Shown: positions 1 through 8,359 of the stretch, piece by piece
Position numbering within the stretch: position 1 is the first letter of the stretch
Layout of the letters: each line of letters opens with the position of its first letter
Assembly (NCBI RefSeq): GCF_900107815.1
Contig: NZ_FNRK01000007.1
Location: 1-64,000 of the forward strand
Length of the DNA stretch: 64,000 nucleotides
Reading direction: 5' to 3'
Source of the DNA: Eubacterium aggregans
Lineage (GTDB): Bacteria > Bacillota > Clostridia > Eubacteriales > Eubacteriaceae
Notes under the pieces: model-generated
What the model saw: only the letters and a program-made list of their open reading frames with translations
Database searches by the model: none
What the model was told of the DNA's origin: nothing
Made by a program: the position numbers and the translations under genes

Positions 1-200
1 TCAACACTGTTGACCTTTTTAGAGTCTTCGTGAAGTTGATCTACAATATCAGTCAGAAGACAACTACCAGAAGCTAACATGCCATAGGTCATGTCCGCAG
101 TAAACTTTTTGTCCGGTTTGGAAAGCTTACGGGATATTTTGTTTGAAAAAGATAAAATTTCACGTTTCAAAGTGTAGGTTTTTGTAGTAGAATTAAGCAT
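1..200 (-). CDS. Transposase, N-terminal part (runs off the window)
   Basis: Reading leftwards from an ATG at 200, with AAAGGG about 8 bases upstream, the frame stays open to the window edge and begins MLNSTTKTYTLKREILSFSN. It continues with a stretch (KFTADMTYGMLASGSCLLTD) that I associate with DDE transposases of IS4-like elements common in Clostridia. Only about 66 residues are visible and the catalytic domain lies outside the window, so the family is tentative. An inverted repeat flanks its ribosome binding site. Confidence 0.55.
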   Translation of the reverse strand, partial: MLNSTTKTYTLKREILSFSNKISRKLSKPDKKFTADMTYGMLASGSCLLTDIVDQLHEDSKKVNSV

Positions 201-263
201 GAGGAATCCCTTTCTTTATTGTTTAGTGTAGATTTTGTTTCGCAACTTAATTCTACTACAAAA
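180..263 (-). repeat. 18-bp inverted repeat around the transposase start
   Basis: TTTTGTAGTAGAATTAAG (180-197) is perfectly complementary to CTTAATTCTACTACAAAA (246-263). In a transcript entering from the right, the arms would pair and enclose the ribosome binding site and start codon of the transposase, so external read-through would be translated poorly. They could alternatively be part of the element's terminal structure. Confidence 0.6.
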
Positions 264-372
264 GGACTGGTGATTCCTTATATTTTGGGCATTTTCTGAA
301 AGTTGTTCATTGCATTACCAGTGAAACAAGGGGTTTGTGGATAAAACTACGAAAACTCAAGCGTACCCTCCC

Positions 373-409
373 TTGACATTTTCTAAAGTTTAAATTATAA
401 TCTTTATAA
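373..409 (+). promoter_or_regulatory. Promoter with PerR-like box
   Basis: TTGACA (373-378), a 17-base spacer and TATAAT (396-401) form a near-consensus promoter for the Fur-family gene. TTATAATCTTTATAA (395-409) overlaps the -10 and differs by one base from the PerR box consensus TTATAATNATTATAA, which suggests autoregulation. Confidence 0.7.
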
Positions 410-445
410 GTAACTATGGTCTAAAAGCACGGGAAGGAGATCCAC

Positions 446-856
446 ATGAAGGTAAGTGAGGAGCAAGTTAAAAAACGCATTCGGGATGCTGGTTTACGGG
501 CTACCCCCCAGCGCATCCATCTGCTCCGTATTTTGATGGAAACACCGACCCATCCATCCGCAGAAATGTTGATGACGATGTCCAATGAATCTGGGTTTGA
601 ACTGTCCATTGGAACGGTGTACAACACCCTGGAGTGTTTTGAGAATAAGGGGCTGGTTATTCGGGTTCACGATGCCAGCGAGGTTATGCGCTACGATGCA
701 AAAACAGACTTCCATGTCCATTTAGTGGACCGGGAGCACAATGTCATCATGGACTTTTTTGATGACGAGTTGGAAGGGATCATTAAGGGCCACCTCAAAG
801 GAAAAGTTCCGGCAGAATTTTCTGCTAAACATATTGACATTTCGCTTTATGCTTGA
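446..856 (+). CDS. Fur/PerR-family metalloregulator
   Basis: A 136-residue Fur-family repressor: N-terminal winged helix (about 10-80) and C-terminal metal/dimer domain. Ligands of the regulatory metal site seem present: His in THPSAEML, Asp in RYD, the two His of HVH and a later Asp in IMD. A PerR box overlapping its promoter supports a peroxide-responsive PerR role. Unusually it contains no cysteine. The CxxC pair that normally follows the HxH segment reads Asp...His, and the C-terminal CxxC is absent because the protein ends early. GGAAGGAG precedes the ATG. It is monocistronic with its own terminator. Function could also be Fur- or Zur-like. Confidence 0.85.
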   Translation: MKVSEEQVKKRIRDAGLRATPQRIHLLRILMETPTHPSAEMLMTMSNESGFELSIGTVYNTLECFENKGLVIRVHDASEVMRYDAKTDFHVHLVDREHNVIMDFFDDELEGIIKGHLKGKVPAEFSAKHIDISLYA

Positions 857-870
857 GATAGTGTTAAAGC

Positions 871-922
871 AAAAGAAGCTTCCTCCACAGAGTATCCTCT
901 TGGAGAAAGCTTCTTTTTTTTT
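871..922 (+). terminator. Rho-independent terminator after the Fur-family gene
   Basis: AAGAAGCTT-CCTCC pairs with GGAG-AAAGCTTCTT and is followed by eight T. It probably also separates this gene from the convergent LsrF-like gene. Confidence 0.8.
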
Positions 923-928
923 GTGGTG

Positions 929-1816
929 TTAGAGGGATTTTTGTAAATCCAGATAGCATTCATAGCCCTGGGCACCGGTGGCACCGTGGTGGACCACCTG
1001 GCGGATAGCTTTAATCATAGCCTGGGGATGATCGGCCTGGAAGACATTCCGGCCCATATCTACCCCGTGGGCACCGCGTTTAATGGCCTGGTAGGCCATT
1101 TCCAGGGCGTCAGCTTCTGGAATCTTCTTTCCACCGGCAATGACCAGGGGAACGGGACAGGCGGCAGCCACTTCTTCAAAATCTTCGCAATAATATACCT
1201 TGACGATTTGACAGCCAAATTCAGCCAGCATCCGGGTAGCCAGGGAAAAATATTTTTTATTTCGTTCCATCTGCTTGCCAACAGCCACAACCCCAAGGGT
1301 GGGGATGCCATAGCGGTTACCCGCATCGATGGTCCGAACGATGTTATGAATGCTCTGGCACTCACCGGTATCTCCGATGAAGGTCTGGATGGCCATACAG
1401 GTGGCATTCATTCGGATGGCATCTTCAATGTCCACGCCGATGACCTCATGGCTCATGTCATCTCCTACGGAAACCACTGAGCTTCCGGCAGAGCAGCGCA
1501 GGGCGATGGCTTTTTTACAATCTGCTGGGATGCAGGTACGCAGGGCACCCCGGGTCCCCATTAGGACATCAGCATCAGCCATGAGTGGCGGAATGGCCAA
1601 GTCCAGACGCTCCAGGCCCTGGGTGGGTCCCATGATATAGCCGTGGTCAAAGGCCAGCATGATGGTGTTCCCACTTTGGGGATCGAAGATCTGGGACAAC
1701 CGGGATTTCATTCCCCAGTCGACATTTTCCATGCCTTTAACGTGGAAGGACGCATTCGCCTGGGGGCGGTCAAATCCAAAATCTTTAGCTTTTTTATTAC
1801 CAATATTATCTGCCAT
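929..1816 (-). CDS. lsrF: LsrF-like class I aldolase/thiolase
   Basis: A 295-residue DeoC/FbaB-type TIM barrel. Stretches such as DWGMKSRLSQIFDP, MLAFDHGYIMGPT, VIAGGKK and GVDMGRNVFQ match LsrF, which transfers the acetyl group of phosphorylated AI-2 breakdown products to CoA. The Lys of the VIAGGKK segment is typical of the Schiff-base site region. It is the last gene of a leftward operon after dhaL, a VOC protein and dhaK. GGAGG lies 9 bases before the ATG. No lsrK, lsrG or lsr transporter is nearby, so the substrate may not be AI-2; another phosphorylated keto-sugar is equally possible. Confidence 0.8.
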   Translation of the reverse strand: MADNIGNKKAKDFGFDRPQANASFHVKGMENVDWGMKSRLSQIFDPQSGNTIMLAFDHGYIMGPTQGLERLDLAIPPLMADADVLMGTRGALRTCIPADCKKAIALRCSAGSSVVSVGDDMSHEVIGVDIEDAIRMNATCMAIQTFIGDTGECQSIHNIVRTIDAGNRYGIPTLGVVAVGKQMERNKKYFSLATRMLAEFGCQIVKVYYCEDFEEVAAACPVPLVIAGGKKIPEADALEMAYQAIKRGAHGVDMGRNVFQADHPQAMIKAIRQVVHHGATGAQGYECYLDLQKSL

Positions 1817-1837
1817 ATGTATTTTCCTCCATGAATA

Positions 1838-1859
1838 AAGGGCGGTGTTGGCCGCCCTT
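1838..1859. terminator. Hairpin between dhaK and the lsrF-like gene
   Basis: AAGGGCGG and CCGCCCTT form a perfect 8-bp stem in the gap between the two operon genes. On the plus strand a T-run follows; on the coding (minus) strand only a weak T-tract follows, so it may attenuate or stabilise the mRNA rather than stop transcription fully. Confidence 0.5.
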
Positions 1860-1878
1860 GTTTTTTTAAATCCGTGTG

Positions 1879-2880
1879 TTACTGGACAACCTTATAGGGG
1901 GTGTTGCAGGGGGCGTTCCAGTATTTCAGTTCCTGCTCGTCGCAGCGGGCCATAAACATTTGGAAGCCTGCAGTTTCCTGGACGGTGAGGATTTCACCGA
2001 CCCAGCTGGCCACAACGTTGATTCCCTTGTCTGCCAGGTGCTTATAGGTTTTACGGAACACGATGAGCTGTTCCATGAGGGTGGTGGCACCAGAACCATT
2101 GATAAAGACTAAAACATCTTCTCCGGCTTTTAAGTCGAGATCGGCAATGAGGGCATCGGCCATGATCACAGCAGTTTCATCGGCGGTTTTCATGGTTTGA
2201 CGGCCACCGCCGCCTTCACCGTGCTGTCCCATACCGACTTCCATTTCATCATCCCCCAGGGAGGAAATGACTTCCCCATTGGCTGGGTGTGTCGCCCCTC
2301 TGGCAGCCACGGCAATGGTGGCCATATTATCGGCGAATTTTTGGGCGATAGCAGCAACCTCGTCCAGGGATTTACCCTGGGCAGCGGCGGCAGCGGCAAT
2401 CTTATAAACGGCAATACAGCCTACTAAGCCCCGGCGATCGTCGGAATTGGAGCGGGGTGCATTGGAGATATCCTCCTGGGTCACCACCTTGGCCACGTTG
2501 AGGCCCAATTTTTCTACTTCTTTCATGGTCTTTTTGCCGGTGAGCATATCCCCGGCGTGGTTCAGGACCACGAAGAGGACGCCGTGGCCCTTGTCGGCCA
2601 TTTTGATGGCTTCAATACAGGCCTTGTAGCCCGGAGCGGCAAAGACATCGCCAACCACGGAGATATCCACCATCCCTTCACCAACAAAGCCTTCGATGGC
2701 GGGTTCGTGGCCAGAGCCGCCAAGGGTGACGATGGTGACACGGTCAGCATCGGCCAGCTTTTTGCTGACGACTAAATTGTTCCCCGTAACTTCCACTAAA
2801 TCGGGATTGGACAGAGCCAAGCCTTCCAGTAATTCAGCAGTAATGTTTTCCGGTTGATTCAAGAATTTTTTCATAACCAT
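1879..2880 (-). CDS. dhaK: Dihydroxyacetone kinase subunit DhaK
   Basis: A 333-residue DhaK-type substrate-binding kinase subunit. The GGSGHEP motif (about 53-59) and the substrate-binding His region GMGQHGEGGG (about 218-227) are present; this His forms a hemiaminal with the keto substrate in DhaK. It works with DhaL, encoded two genes upstream. No DhaM phosphotransfer subunit is seen here, so whether phosphate comes from ATP or the PTS is open. GGAGGG precedes the ATG. The separate dhaL and dhaK genes with a VOC protein and LsrF-like enzyme suggest a sugar-phosphate pathway other than simple glycerol use. Confidence 0.9.
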   Translation of the reverse strand: MVMKKFLNQPENITAELLEGLALSNPDLVEVTGNNLVVSKKLADADRVTIVTLGGSGHEPAIEGFVGEGMVDISVVGDVFAAPGYKACIEAIKMADKGHGVLFVVLNHAGDMLTGKKTMKEVEKLGLNVAKVVTQEDISNAPRSNSDDRRGLVGCIAVYKIAAAAAAQGKSLDEVAAIAQKFADNMATIAVAARGATHPANGEVISSLGDDEMEVGMGQHGEGGGGRQTMKTADETAVIMADALIADLDLKAGEDVLVFINGSGATTLMEQLIVFRKTYKHLADKGINVVASWVGEILTVQETAGFQMFMARCDEQELKYWNAPCNTPYKVVQ

Positions 2881-2924
2881 AATATTTCCCTCCCAGTTTG
2901 CAATCCGATTTGAATCCGATTCGA

Positions 2925-3251
2925 TTAGTTTTTGAATTCCATTAATTCCAGACAGGTACCATTGACATCGACAAAGGCGATATCCAGGGTATCATCCACG
3001 GTCATGCGGCCATTTAAAATGGTGGCCCCTTCGTCCTCAACAAACTTGTCAATATTGGGAACCTTGTAAGCCACATGGGTTTTGTTCACCACATCGGGGT
3101 GAAGGGGCGTGCCCTCTTCAAACCGTAAATACTCGAACTTTAAAGGATTGTTGTCCGGACCGGAGATATAAACCTTTAAGCCCTCGGCATAATCCTCGGG
3201 GAGCACCGTTTCCTTTACAGGGACTCCAACATGCATGATTTCGTACATCAT
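2925..3251 (-). CDS. VOC (glyoxalase-fold) protein
   Basis: A 108-residue single-domain vicinal-oxygen-chelate protein: it starts MHVGVPV, has a His in KTHVAYKV and ends with a CLELMEF strand, the usual spacing of metal ligands in glyoxalase I-like and epimerase enzymes. AAGGAGG precedes tandem ATG codons; either may be used. It lies between dhaL and dhaK in one operon, so it probably isomerises or epimerises the keto-sugar or its phosphate. The precise reaction is not known. Confidence 0.7.
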   Translation of the reverse strand: MMYEIMHVGVPVKETVLPEDYAEGLKVYISGPDNNPLKFEYLRFEEGTPLHPDVVNKTHVAYKVPNIDKFVEDEGATILNGRMTVDDTLDIAFVDVNGTCLELMEFKN

Positions 3252-3269
3252 CGTACCTCCTTAAGCACC

Positions 3270-3893
3270 TTATATTTGATAGCCTTTGGCTAATCCTTCA
3301 AAAAACAGAGCAAATGTCACAGATCCGGGATCGATGTGTCCTAAGGCCCGTACCCCAATATAACGCCCCCGGCCGAATTTAGCGAGCATATCGGCAGTGG
3401 CATCAGAACCGGCTTTGGCAGCAGCTGCCGCGGATTCCAGCACTTGGGCAGAAATCGTATCACAGGAGCGGATGATCTGGATAGCCGGGTAGATGGCATC
3501 CATCATGGTCTTTCCACCGACCTCTGCACCGGACATATCGTAGAATTCATCGTAGCCACCCAAGAGGATTGTTTTGATAAAAGAATCCGTATCCTCTGTG
3601 TTATCAGCAGCTTCGGCCATGCCACAAAAATAGGACCCGACAAGGGGGGCTGCAGAGCCGCCGCTGACATCTTCCAGGACACCATTGAGGGACTCCAGGC
3701 TTTCCTTCACATCCGTTTTTTCATCCCAGAGATTGACCTGGGAGTGGATGGTTTTGGCAATTTTTTCCATGGTGGTGCCATGGTCTCCGTCGCCCAGGTC
3801 ACAGTCTAACTTGGTGAGCTCTGGAATGTGATTGAGGATGGTCTGTGCTGAGGTGAGCAGCATGTTCTTAATTTTAATGGGATCGACAGACAT
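3270..3893 (-). CDS. dhaL: Dihydroxyacetone kinase subunit DhaL
   Basis: A 207-residue DhaL nucleotide-binding subunit. The Asp-rich metal/ADP site DCDLGDGDHG (about 29-38) is intact, followed by GGSAAPLVGSYF and GGKTMMDAIYPA. It is the first gene of the leftward operon dhaL, VOC, dhaK, lsrF-like, and it is divergent from the SorC-type regulator at 4141. It should phosphorylate the keto substrate held by DhaK. Confidence 0.9.
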   Translation of the reverse strand: MSVDPIKIKNMLLTSAQTILNHIPELTKLDCDLGDGDHGTTMEKIAKTIHSQVNLWDEKTDVKESLESLNGVLEDVSGGSAAPLVGSYFCGMAEAADNTEDTDSFIKTILLGGYDEFYDMSGAEVGGKTMMDAIYPAIQIIRSCDTISAQVLESAAAAAKAGSDATADMLAKFGRGRYIGVRALGHIDPGSVTFALFFEGLAKGYQI

Positions 3894-4015
3894 ATGTATA
3901 CCTCCATAGGTCGTTTTCTTGCCCTCAGTATATCAGCGAAAATAACATTGGTCAAATTATAAAAGCCAATAGAATAGAATTAAACGTAAAAATGCTGATG
4001 TTTCGTATAATATAT

Positions 4016-4086
4016 AACATATGACAGAATAATGATGAGACAATCCTTATTATTTAAATTGACATATGTTAAGTAAATGCTATAAT
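4016..4086 (+). promoter_or_regulatory. Promoter and possible operator between dhaL and the SorC-type gene
   Basis: TTGACA (4059-4064), a 16-base spacer and TATAAT (4081-4086) form a good rightward promoter. AACATATG (4016-4023) and CATATGTT (4063-4070) are an exact inverted repeat; the second arm overlaps the -35. They are candidate binding sites for the SorC-family regulator controlling both directions. Confidence 0.6.
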
Positions 4087-4140
4087 AAATTTTAATTCTA
4101 ACTTTTGTCAGGAATAGTGGATAGGCATGGAGGACCCCAA

Positions 4141-5124
4141 ATGAAAGAAAAAGAGTTAATCCGATTAATTAAAGCTTCCCAGCTTTATTATGAACAGAAT
4201 ATGACCCAGGCTGAAATTGCCAGGGAAATGGAGATTTCCAGACCATCGGTGAGTAATCTTCTAGCCCGGGCCAGAAAGGAGGGATTGGTCACCATTACGG
4301 TAAAGCCCTTTGAAAGCACTACCTTTGGAAAGGCCCAGGTCCTTAGGGATTATTTCGATTTAAAAAGCTGCCAGGTGGTTGCCGTCGGAAGCACTAAGAA
4401 GGAAACGGAGCAGAATATCTCCAATCAGGTGGTGGATACCCTTTTGAGTGTTTTACCCCGAACCCGGGTTTTGGGGGTGGGCTGGGGCTATAATATGGGT
4501 CAGGTTGTCGGGGCACTTTGTCAGCGGGAGATCAAGGAGAAACTATCCGCAACGTTGTGTCCTATGATTGGTACAGCAACCATTCCCCATAAGGGTTATC
4601 ACCCCAATGAGCTGTGTACCGATGTATCACAAAAACTGGGTATTCCGGCGGAATTTCTAATCTCACCCGCCTTTCCCACCACGAGACAAGAATACCGATT
4701 ATTCATTAATACAGAAAATTATGCCAATATTTATACCCTGTGGAAACGCATGGATACCTGTATGGTCACCCTGGGAGGATATCCCTGTGTGCCAGATCAC
4801 GCCACCGCCTCCCGTTTTGGACGGCGGCTGGTGTCTGAACGGGCGGTGGGCAATATGCTGTCCTTCTTTTTTGATATCCATGGCAATGCCATCCGGGGAG
4901 AAGATGATTGTGCGATTCAAATTCCTTTAAAACAACTGGGACGCATTCGAAATTTCATTGGTGTTGCCCCCGCTGGAGGCAGTGCCTCCGCTGTCATTGG
5001 GTGTCTGAATACCCATGTGGTTAAGCATTTAGTCATTGATGAAGGGATTGCAGGTGAGGTGGTGAAGTACTTGTATGACACTGAAAAATTGGGAAAGTTT
5101 GATGAGGGTGGGGCAATCCTTTAA
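4141..5124 (+). CDS. SorC/DeoR-family sugar-binding transcriptional regulator
   Basis: About 327 residues. The N-terminal helix-turn-helix (about 5-50, YYEQNMTQAEIAREMEISRP) is followed by a SorC-type sugar-phosphate-binding domain (VLGVGWGYNMGQVV, and LRNFIGVAPAGG-like segments). This is the family of LsrR and of regulators of sugar kinase operons. The start at 4141 is chosen because GGAGG lies 7-8 bases upstream; an ATG-less extension exists upstream. It is divergent from the dhaL operon, so it is very likely that operon's effector-responsive regulator, the effector probably being a phosphorylated intermediate. Confidence 0.85.
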   Translation: MKEKELIRLIKASQLYYEQNMTQAEIAREMEISRPSVSNLLARARKEGLVTITVKPFESTTFGKAQVLRDYFDLKSCQVVAVGSTKKETEQNISNQVVDTLLSVLPRTRVLGVGWGYNMGQVVGALCQREIKEKLSATLCPMIGTATIPHKGYHPNELCTDVSQKLGIPAEFLISPAFPTTRQEYRLFINTENYANIYTLWKRMDTCMVTLGGYPCVPDHATASRFGRRLVSERAVGNMLSFFFDIHGNAIRGEDDCAIQIPLKQLGRIRNFIGVAPAGGSASAVIGCLNTHVVKHLVIDEGIAGEVVKYLYDTEKLGKFDEGGAIL

Positions 5125-5141
5125 GGCTTTTCTTTAGGATA

Positions 5142-5170
5142 TTGATTTTTTGTAAATAATAAGCTATAAT
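5142..5170 (+). promoter_or_regulatory. Promoter of the M23 peptidase gene
   Basis: TTGATT (5142-5147), 17-base spacer, TATAAT (5165-5170). Confidence 0.6.
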
Positions 5171-5270
5171 TGTTACAAGTTCGAAACAAATAGGGAAAGA
5201 CGAAAACGAAGGAAGGCGGTGGATCCGTATTAAAGTCAGAAAGAGTGACTCAGACCAGAAGGTCTGTGGT

Positions 5271-6602
5271 TTGTTGGAAAAAAGAGAATGGGTACTCATT
5301 GTTGGTGCCGTTTTAGTGCTGTTAATTGGATTGTTTTCCACTTTTGGAATGGGTTATCAGATCAGCATGGATGGTCGAATCATCGGCTATACTAAGGATA
5401 CCCAAGCATTTACAGACAGTGTGACCCGCATTGATGATATTATGAAGGCGGCATATGGTGTTGACACCGCCAAGGTTTCCGATGAATTTAAAATCCAGCA
5501 TGTTCCAGTGTTTGATAAAGTGGAAAGCAGCGTGTCAGACTTTACCAGGGAACTCATTGCAAAGGATCATGATGTGAGTGTTTCCGGTGTTGCCATGTCC
5601 ATTGATGGGAAAGCAGCGGGCAATTTTGTTTCAGAAAAACAGGCCCAGGAAGCCCTGGAGGCAGCGGTTAAGACCAGCGCTGCTGTAGGTGAAAATGACC
5701 GGATTGTCGGTTATCAGATACACTCAAACATTACTTATCAGGATAAAACCTTCGACGTGACCGAAGTCAGGCCCACAAAGGAATGGGGCACGCTTTTGGC
5801 AGCTGGACAGTCAGCGTCAGAAGCCGCCACTGTCCAAACCGTGGCCTCCGCGGGAACTGGCCAACAGGTCAATCGTGGCGCCATGACAGCACTGGATAAC
5901 GTGGTCGAAGCTGAATCCGTGCAGCCTGAGGGAGAAGAAACGCCTGTACTGAAGATGGATGTCACAAAGCAGTCGGTGATTAAAGAAGCCATTCCCTACG
6001 ATGTTGTACGACAGGAGGATTCAAGTCTTTATGTCGGGCAGATCCAAATCCGTCAGCCGGGCCAGGCTGGGGTTCGGGAGCATGTGGTGGAATCCCAGTA
6101 TGTTGACGGCGTTGTCACTACCCAAACCCAATTGTCTGAGACCGTGACAAAGGAACCCGTTGCCCAGATCATCGCAGTGGGAAATAATACCTATCCTACC
6201 ATGGGGGCAAAAAAGGGTGACTTCATTCTGCCAGCGGCAGGAGATGTTACCTCAACGGATAAAAGCGGCAGCCACGCAGGTTACAAAGCCATTGATATTG
6301 CCGCCGCCCAGGGAACCCCCATTTACGCACCGAAGGATGGAACCGTGACCATGGCTCAGGAATACGGCAGTTATGGTTTAACCGTCCAGGTTGAGGCGGA
6401 TGACGGGACCGTTTTCCTCATGGCTCATAACTCCGAGTTTAAATGCAGTGCAGGTGATCGGGTGAGTAAAGGCCAGGTTATAGCCCTTATGGGCAGCACT
6501 GGGAATTCAACCGGGCCCCATTGTCATTTTGAAATCCGAATTGGGGGAACCCAACAATGTATGACGGATTATTTTGATTTGGGCCTGGGGGATATTGTAT
6601 AA
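5271..6602 (+). CDS. Membrane-anchored G5 / M23 peptidase
   Basis: About 443 residues. One N-terminal membrane segment (about 7-27) is followed by a long extracytoplasmic stalk, a G5 domain (about 232-302) and a C-terminal M23 metallopeptidase domain (about 317-425) with His and Asp of HAGYKAIDIA and the HxH of GPHCHFEI. It should cleave peptidoglycan peptide bridges or act as a LytM-type factor outside the membrane. The start is uncertain: TTG at 5271 has AGAAGG 8 bases upstream, but the same frame is open back to about 5211 with a basic stretch, and an ATT at 5229 follows a GGAAGG. It is followed by its own terminator. Confidence 0.8.
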   Translation: MLEKREWVLIVGAVLVLLIGLFSTFGMGYQISMDGRIIGYTKDTQAFTDSVTRIDDIMKAAYGVDTAKVSDEFKIQHVPVFDKVESSVSDFTRELIAKDHDVSVSGVAMSIDGKAAGNFVSEKQAQEALEAAVKTSAAVGENDRIVGYQIHSNITYQDKTFDVTEVRPTKEWGTLLAAGQSASEAATVQTVASAGTGQQVNRGAMTALDNVVEAESVQPEGEETPVLKMDVTKQSVIKEAIPYDVVRQEDSSLYVGQIQIRQPGQAGVREHVVESQYVDGVVTTQTQLSETVTKEPVAQIIAVGNNTYPTMGAKKGDFILPAAGDVTSTDKSGSHAGYKAIDIAAAQGTPIYAPKDGTVTMAQEYGSYGLTVQVEADDGTVFLMAHNSEFKCSAGDRVSKGQVIALMGSTGNSTGPHCHFEIRIGGTQQCMTDYFDLGLGDIV

Positions 6603-6611
6603 AAAGAAGGA

Positions 6612-6650
6612 AAGAACGCTAAAGTGGCCTTGGCCCAAGGCGTTCTTTTT
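6612..6650 (+). terminator. Terminator after the M23 peptidase gene
   Basis: AAGAACG pairs with CGTTCTT, with an inner CCTTGG/CCAAGG stem, followed by five T. Confidence 0.75.
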
Positions 6651-6727
6651 CGTAAAAAGACTAACAAAATTGTGACACTTATGTTACAATGAAAAAGAAT
6701 CACTGAAAAGTAGAGGATCGGAAAACA

Positions 6728-7087
6728 ATGAAAAATATTTATGATGAAGCACATAACTTGGCACAGGCCATCAAAGAATCACCCGAAGGACAACGTTTCC
6801 GGGAAGCACAAGACCGTTTAAAAGCTAGCCCAGACAGCGAACGGATGGCAAAGGACTTTTTCGCCAAGCAGATGATGGTACAGACCCGACAGATGATGGG
6901 CCAGGAATTATCCCAGGAAGAAATTGCTGATTTTAACATTCAGGCAACGGCGGTTATGGGGAATCCCGATGTAGCCCAATATATTCAGGCACAAATGGCT
7001 TTTATCACCATTTATCAGGACGTTCTCAAAATCGTTAACGATGCCGCTGGAATCGATATGGATTTCTTCGGAAATGCCGGTGCCTAG
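6728..7087 (+). CDS. ylbF: YlbF/YmcA-family protein
   Basis: A 119-residue, highly helical protein of the YlbF family (Com_YlbF). The pattern NLAQAIKESPEGQRFREAQDR near the N-terminus is characteristic. In Bacillus, YlbF acts with YmcA and YaaT in RNase Y-dependent mRNA processing and competence/biofilm control; extending this to the present organism is inference. It lies 12 bases upstream of mltG, so the two are probably co-transcribed. Confidence 0.8.
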   Translation: MKNIYDEAHNLAQAIKESPEGQRFREAQDRLKASPDSERMAKDFFAKQMMVQTRQMMGQELSQEEIADFNIQATAVMGNPDVAQYIQAQMAFITIYQDVLKIVNDAAGIDMDFFGNAGA

Positions 7088-7099
7088 AGGACGACGCTC

Positions 7100-8350
7100 A
7101 TGGAGAATGAAAAAAAAAGGAATACGAAGAAATCATCCATACCCAGTGCAAATCGAAAGCGCGAGTTAGGAACCCGGGCAAAGAGTACCACTGGGACAAG
7201 GCCTAAAGTACCGATAACGACAGAACCACCGGCCGCTGCATCTAGAAAACCTCAGACGGGGGCAGGCGGTGGAAACCGACGCTCGGTCCAGACTAGAAAA
7301 CCAGGGAACTCACCAGTAAAGCGGATGATTATCGGGCTGGTTGCTCTGGTTCTTTTTGCCGCCCTTCTCATTGGAGGATGGATGGTTTTTTACAATATGA
7401 ATTTACAGCCGGTGGGGACAAACACTGAAAATGTGGTGGTCGATATCCCCGATGGTTCAACCATTGATGAAATTGCCCAGATCTTACATGATAAGAATCT
7501 CATACGGAATACCCTTGTTTTTGAGAGCTATGCCGGCCGGCACAGCCGTGGGTCCAAGCAGATTCAGGCGGCCAACTACGAATTCAACCAGGCCATGTCG
7601 GTCCCCCAGATTTTTAATAAGATGCTCAATGGTGAGGCTTACACCGGAGCTGTGGCCATCACCCTGCCAGAGGGACGGAATATTAAGGAAATGGCTGAAA
7701 TTCTGGAAAAAAACCATGTATGTGCGGCTGCAGATTTTATTGCAGAAACCAAGAAAGTTACCGAGTATAAAGCGAAGTATCCCATATTAGGAAGTATTCC
7801 TGATGGGAAGGATCGAACATTAGAAGGTTATCTCTTTGCAGATACCTATAATTGGGGAACAGGAACGGAGCCATCGGTTATTGTCACCAATATGTTGGAT
7901 CGTTTTGTGGATGTTTATAATGCCTCCATGGAACAGCGAACCCAGGAAATGGGCAAGACGGTGGATGAAATCGTCATTATGGGGTCCATTGTTGAACTGG
8001 AAACCAAGCTGGCAGAGGATAAGGCTAATTGTGCCAGCGTATTCTACAATCGGATTGCGGCGGGAATGCCCCTTCAATCGGATATTACAGTAGACTATGC
8101 CCTGGGAACGAAAAACGCAGTGCTGACAGAAGCACAAACCCAGGTGGATTCTCCCTATAACACCTATAAAAACCTGGGATTACCCGTGGGTCCAATATGC
8201 TCACCCAGCAAATCCTCTTTGGAAGCAGCTCTTTATCCGGCGACGACAACCTATCTCTTCTTTGTTGCAGATATGGACAGTGGGAAGCTGTATTTTAACG
8301 AAACTTTGGAAGGGCACAATGCTGATGTCCAGAAATATATGGGAGACTAG
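7100..8350 (+). CDS. mltG: Endolytic murein transglycosylase MltG
   Basis: 416 residues. A long basic cytoplasmic tail (1-73, rich in Lys/Arg/Pro) precedes one membrane segment (about 75-98), a LysM-like region with DIPDGSTIDEIAQIL, and the YceG catalytic domain. The catalytic Glu is in IVELETK (about 298), followed by the conserved SDITVDYALG and SPYNTYKNLGLPVGPI segments. It cuts nascent glycan strands at the outer face of the membrane and sets their length. It is followed 9 bases later by a U32 peptidase gene, the order also seen in Bacillus (yrrL-yrrN/O). Confidence 0.93.
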   Translation: MENEKKRNTKKSSIPSANRKRELGTRAKSTTGTRPKVPITTEPPAAASRKPQTGAGGGNRRSVQTRKPGNSPVKRMIIGLVALVLFAALLIGGWMVFYNMNLQPVGTNTENVVVDIPDGSTIDEIAQILHDKNLIRNTLVFESYAGRHSRGSKQIQAANYEFNQAMSVPQIFNKMLNGEAYTGAVAITLPEGRNIKEMAEILEKNHVCAAADFIAETKKVTEYKAKYPILGSIPDGKDRTLEGYLFADTYNWGTGTEPSVIVTNMLDRFVDVYNASMEQRTQEMGKTVDEIVIMGSIVELETKLAEDKANCASVFYNRIAAGMPLQSDITVDYALGTKNAVLTEAQTQVDSPYNTYKNLGLPVGPICSPSKSSLEAALYPATTTYLFFVADMDSGKLYFNETLEGHNADVQKYMGD

Positions 8351-8359
8351 ACAATCCAG

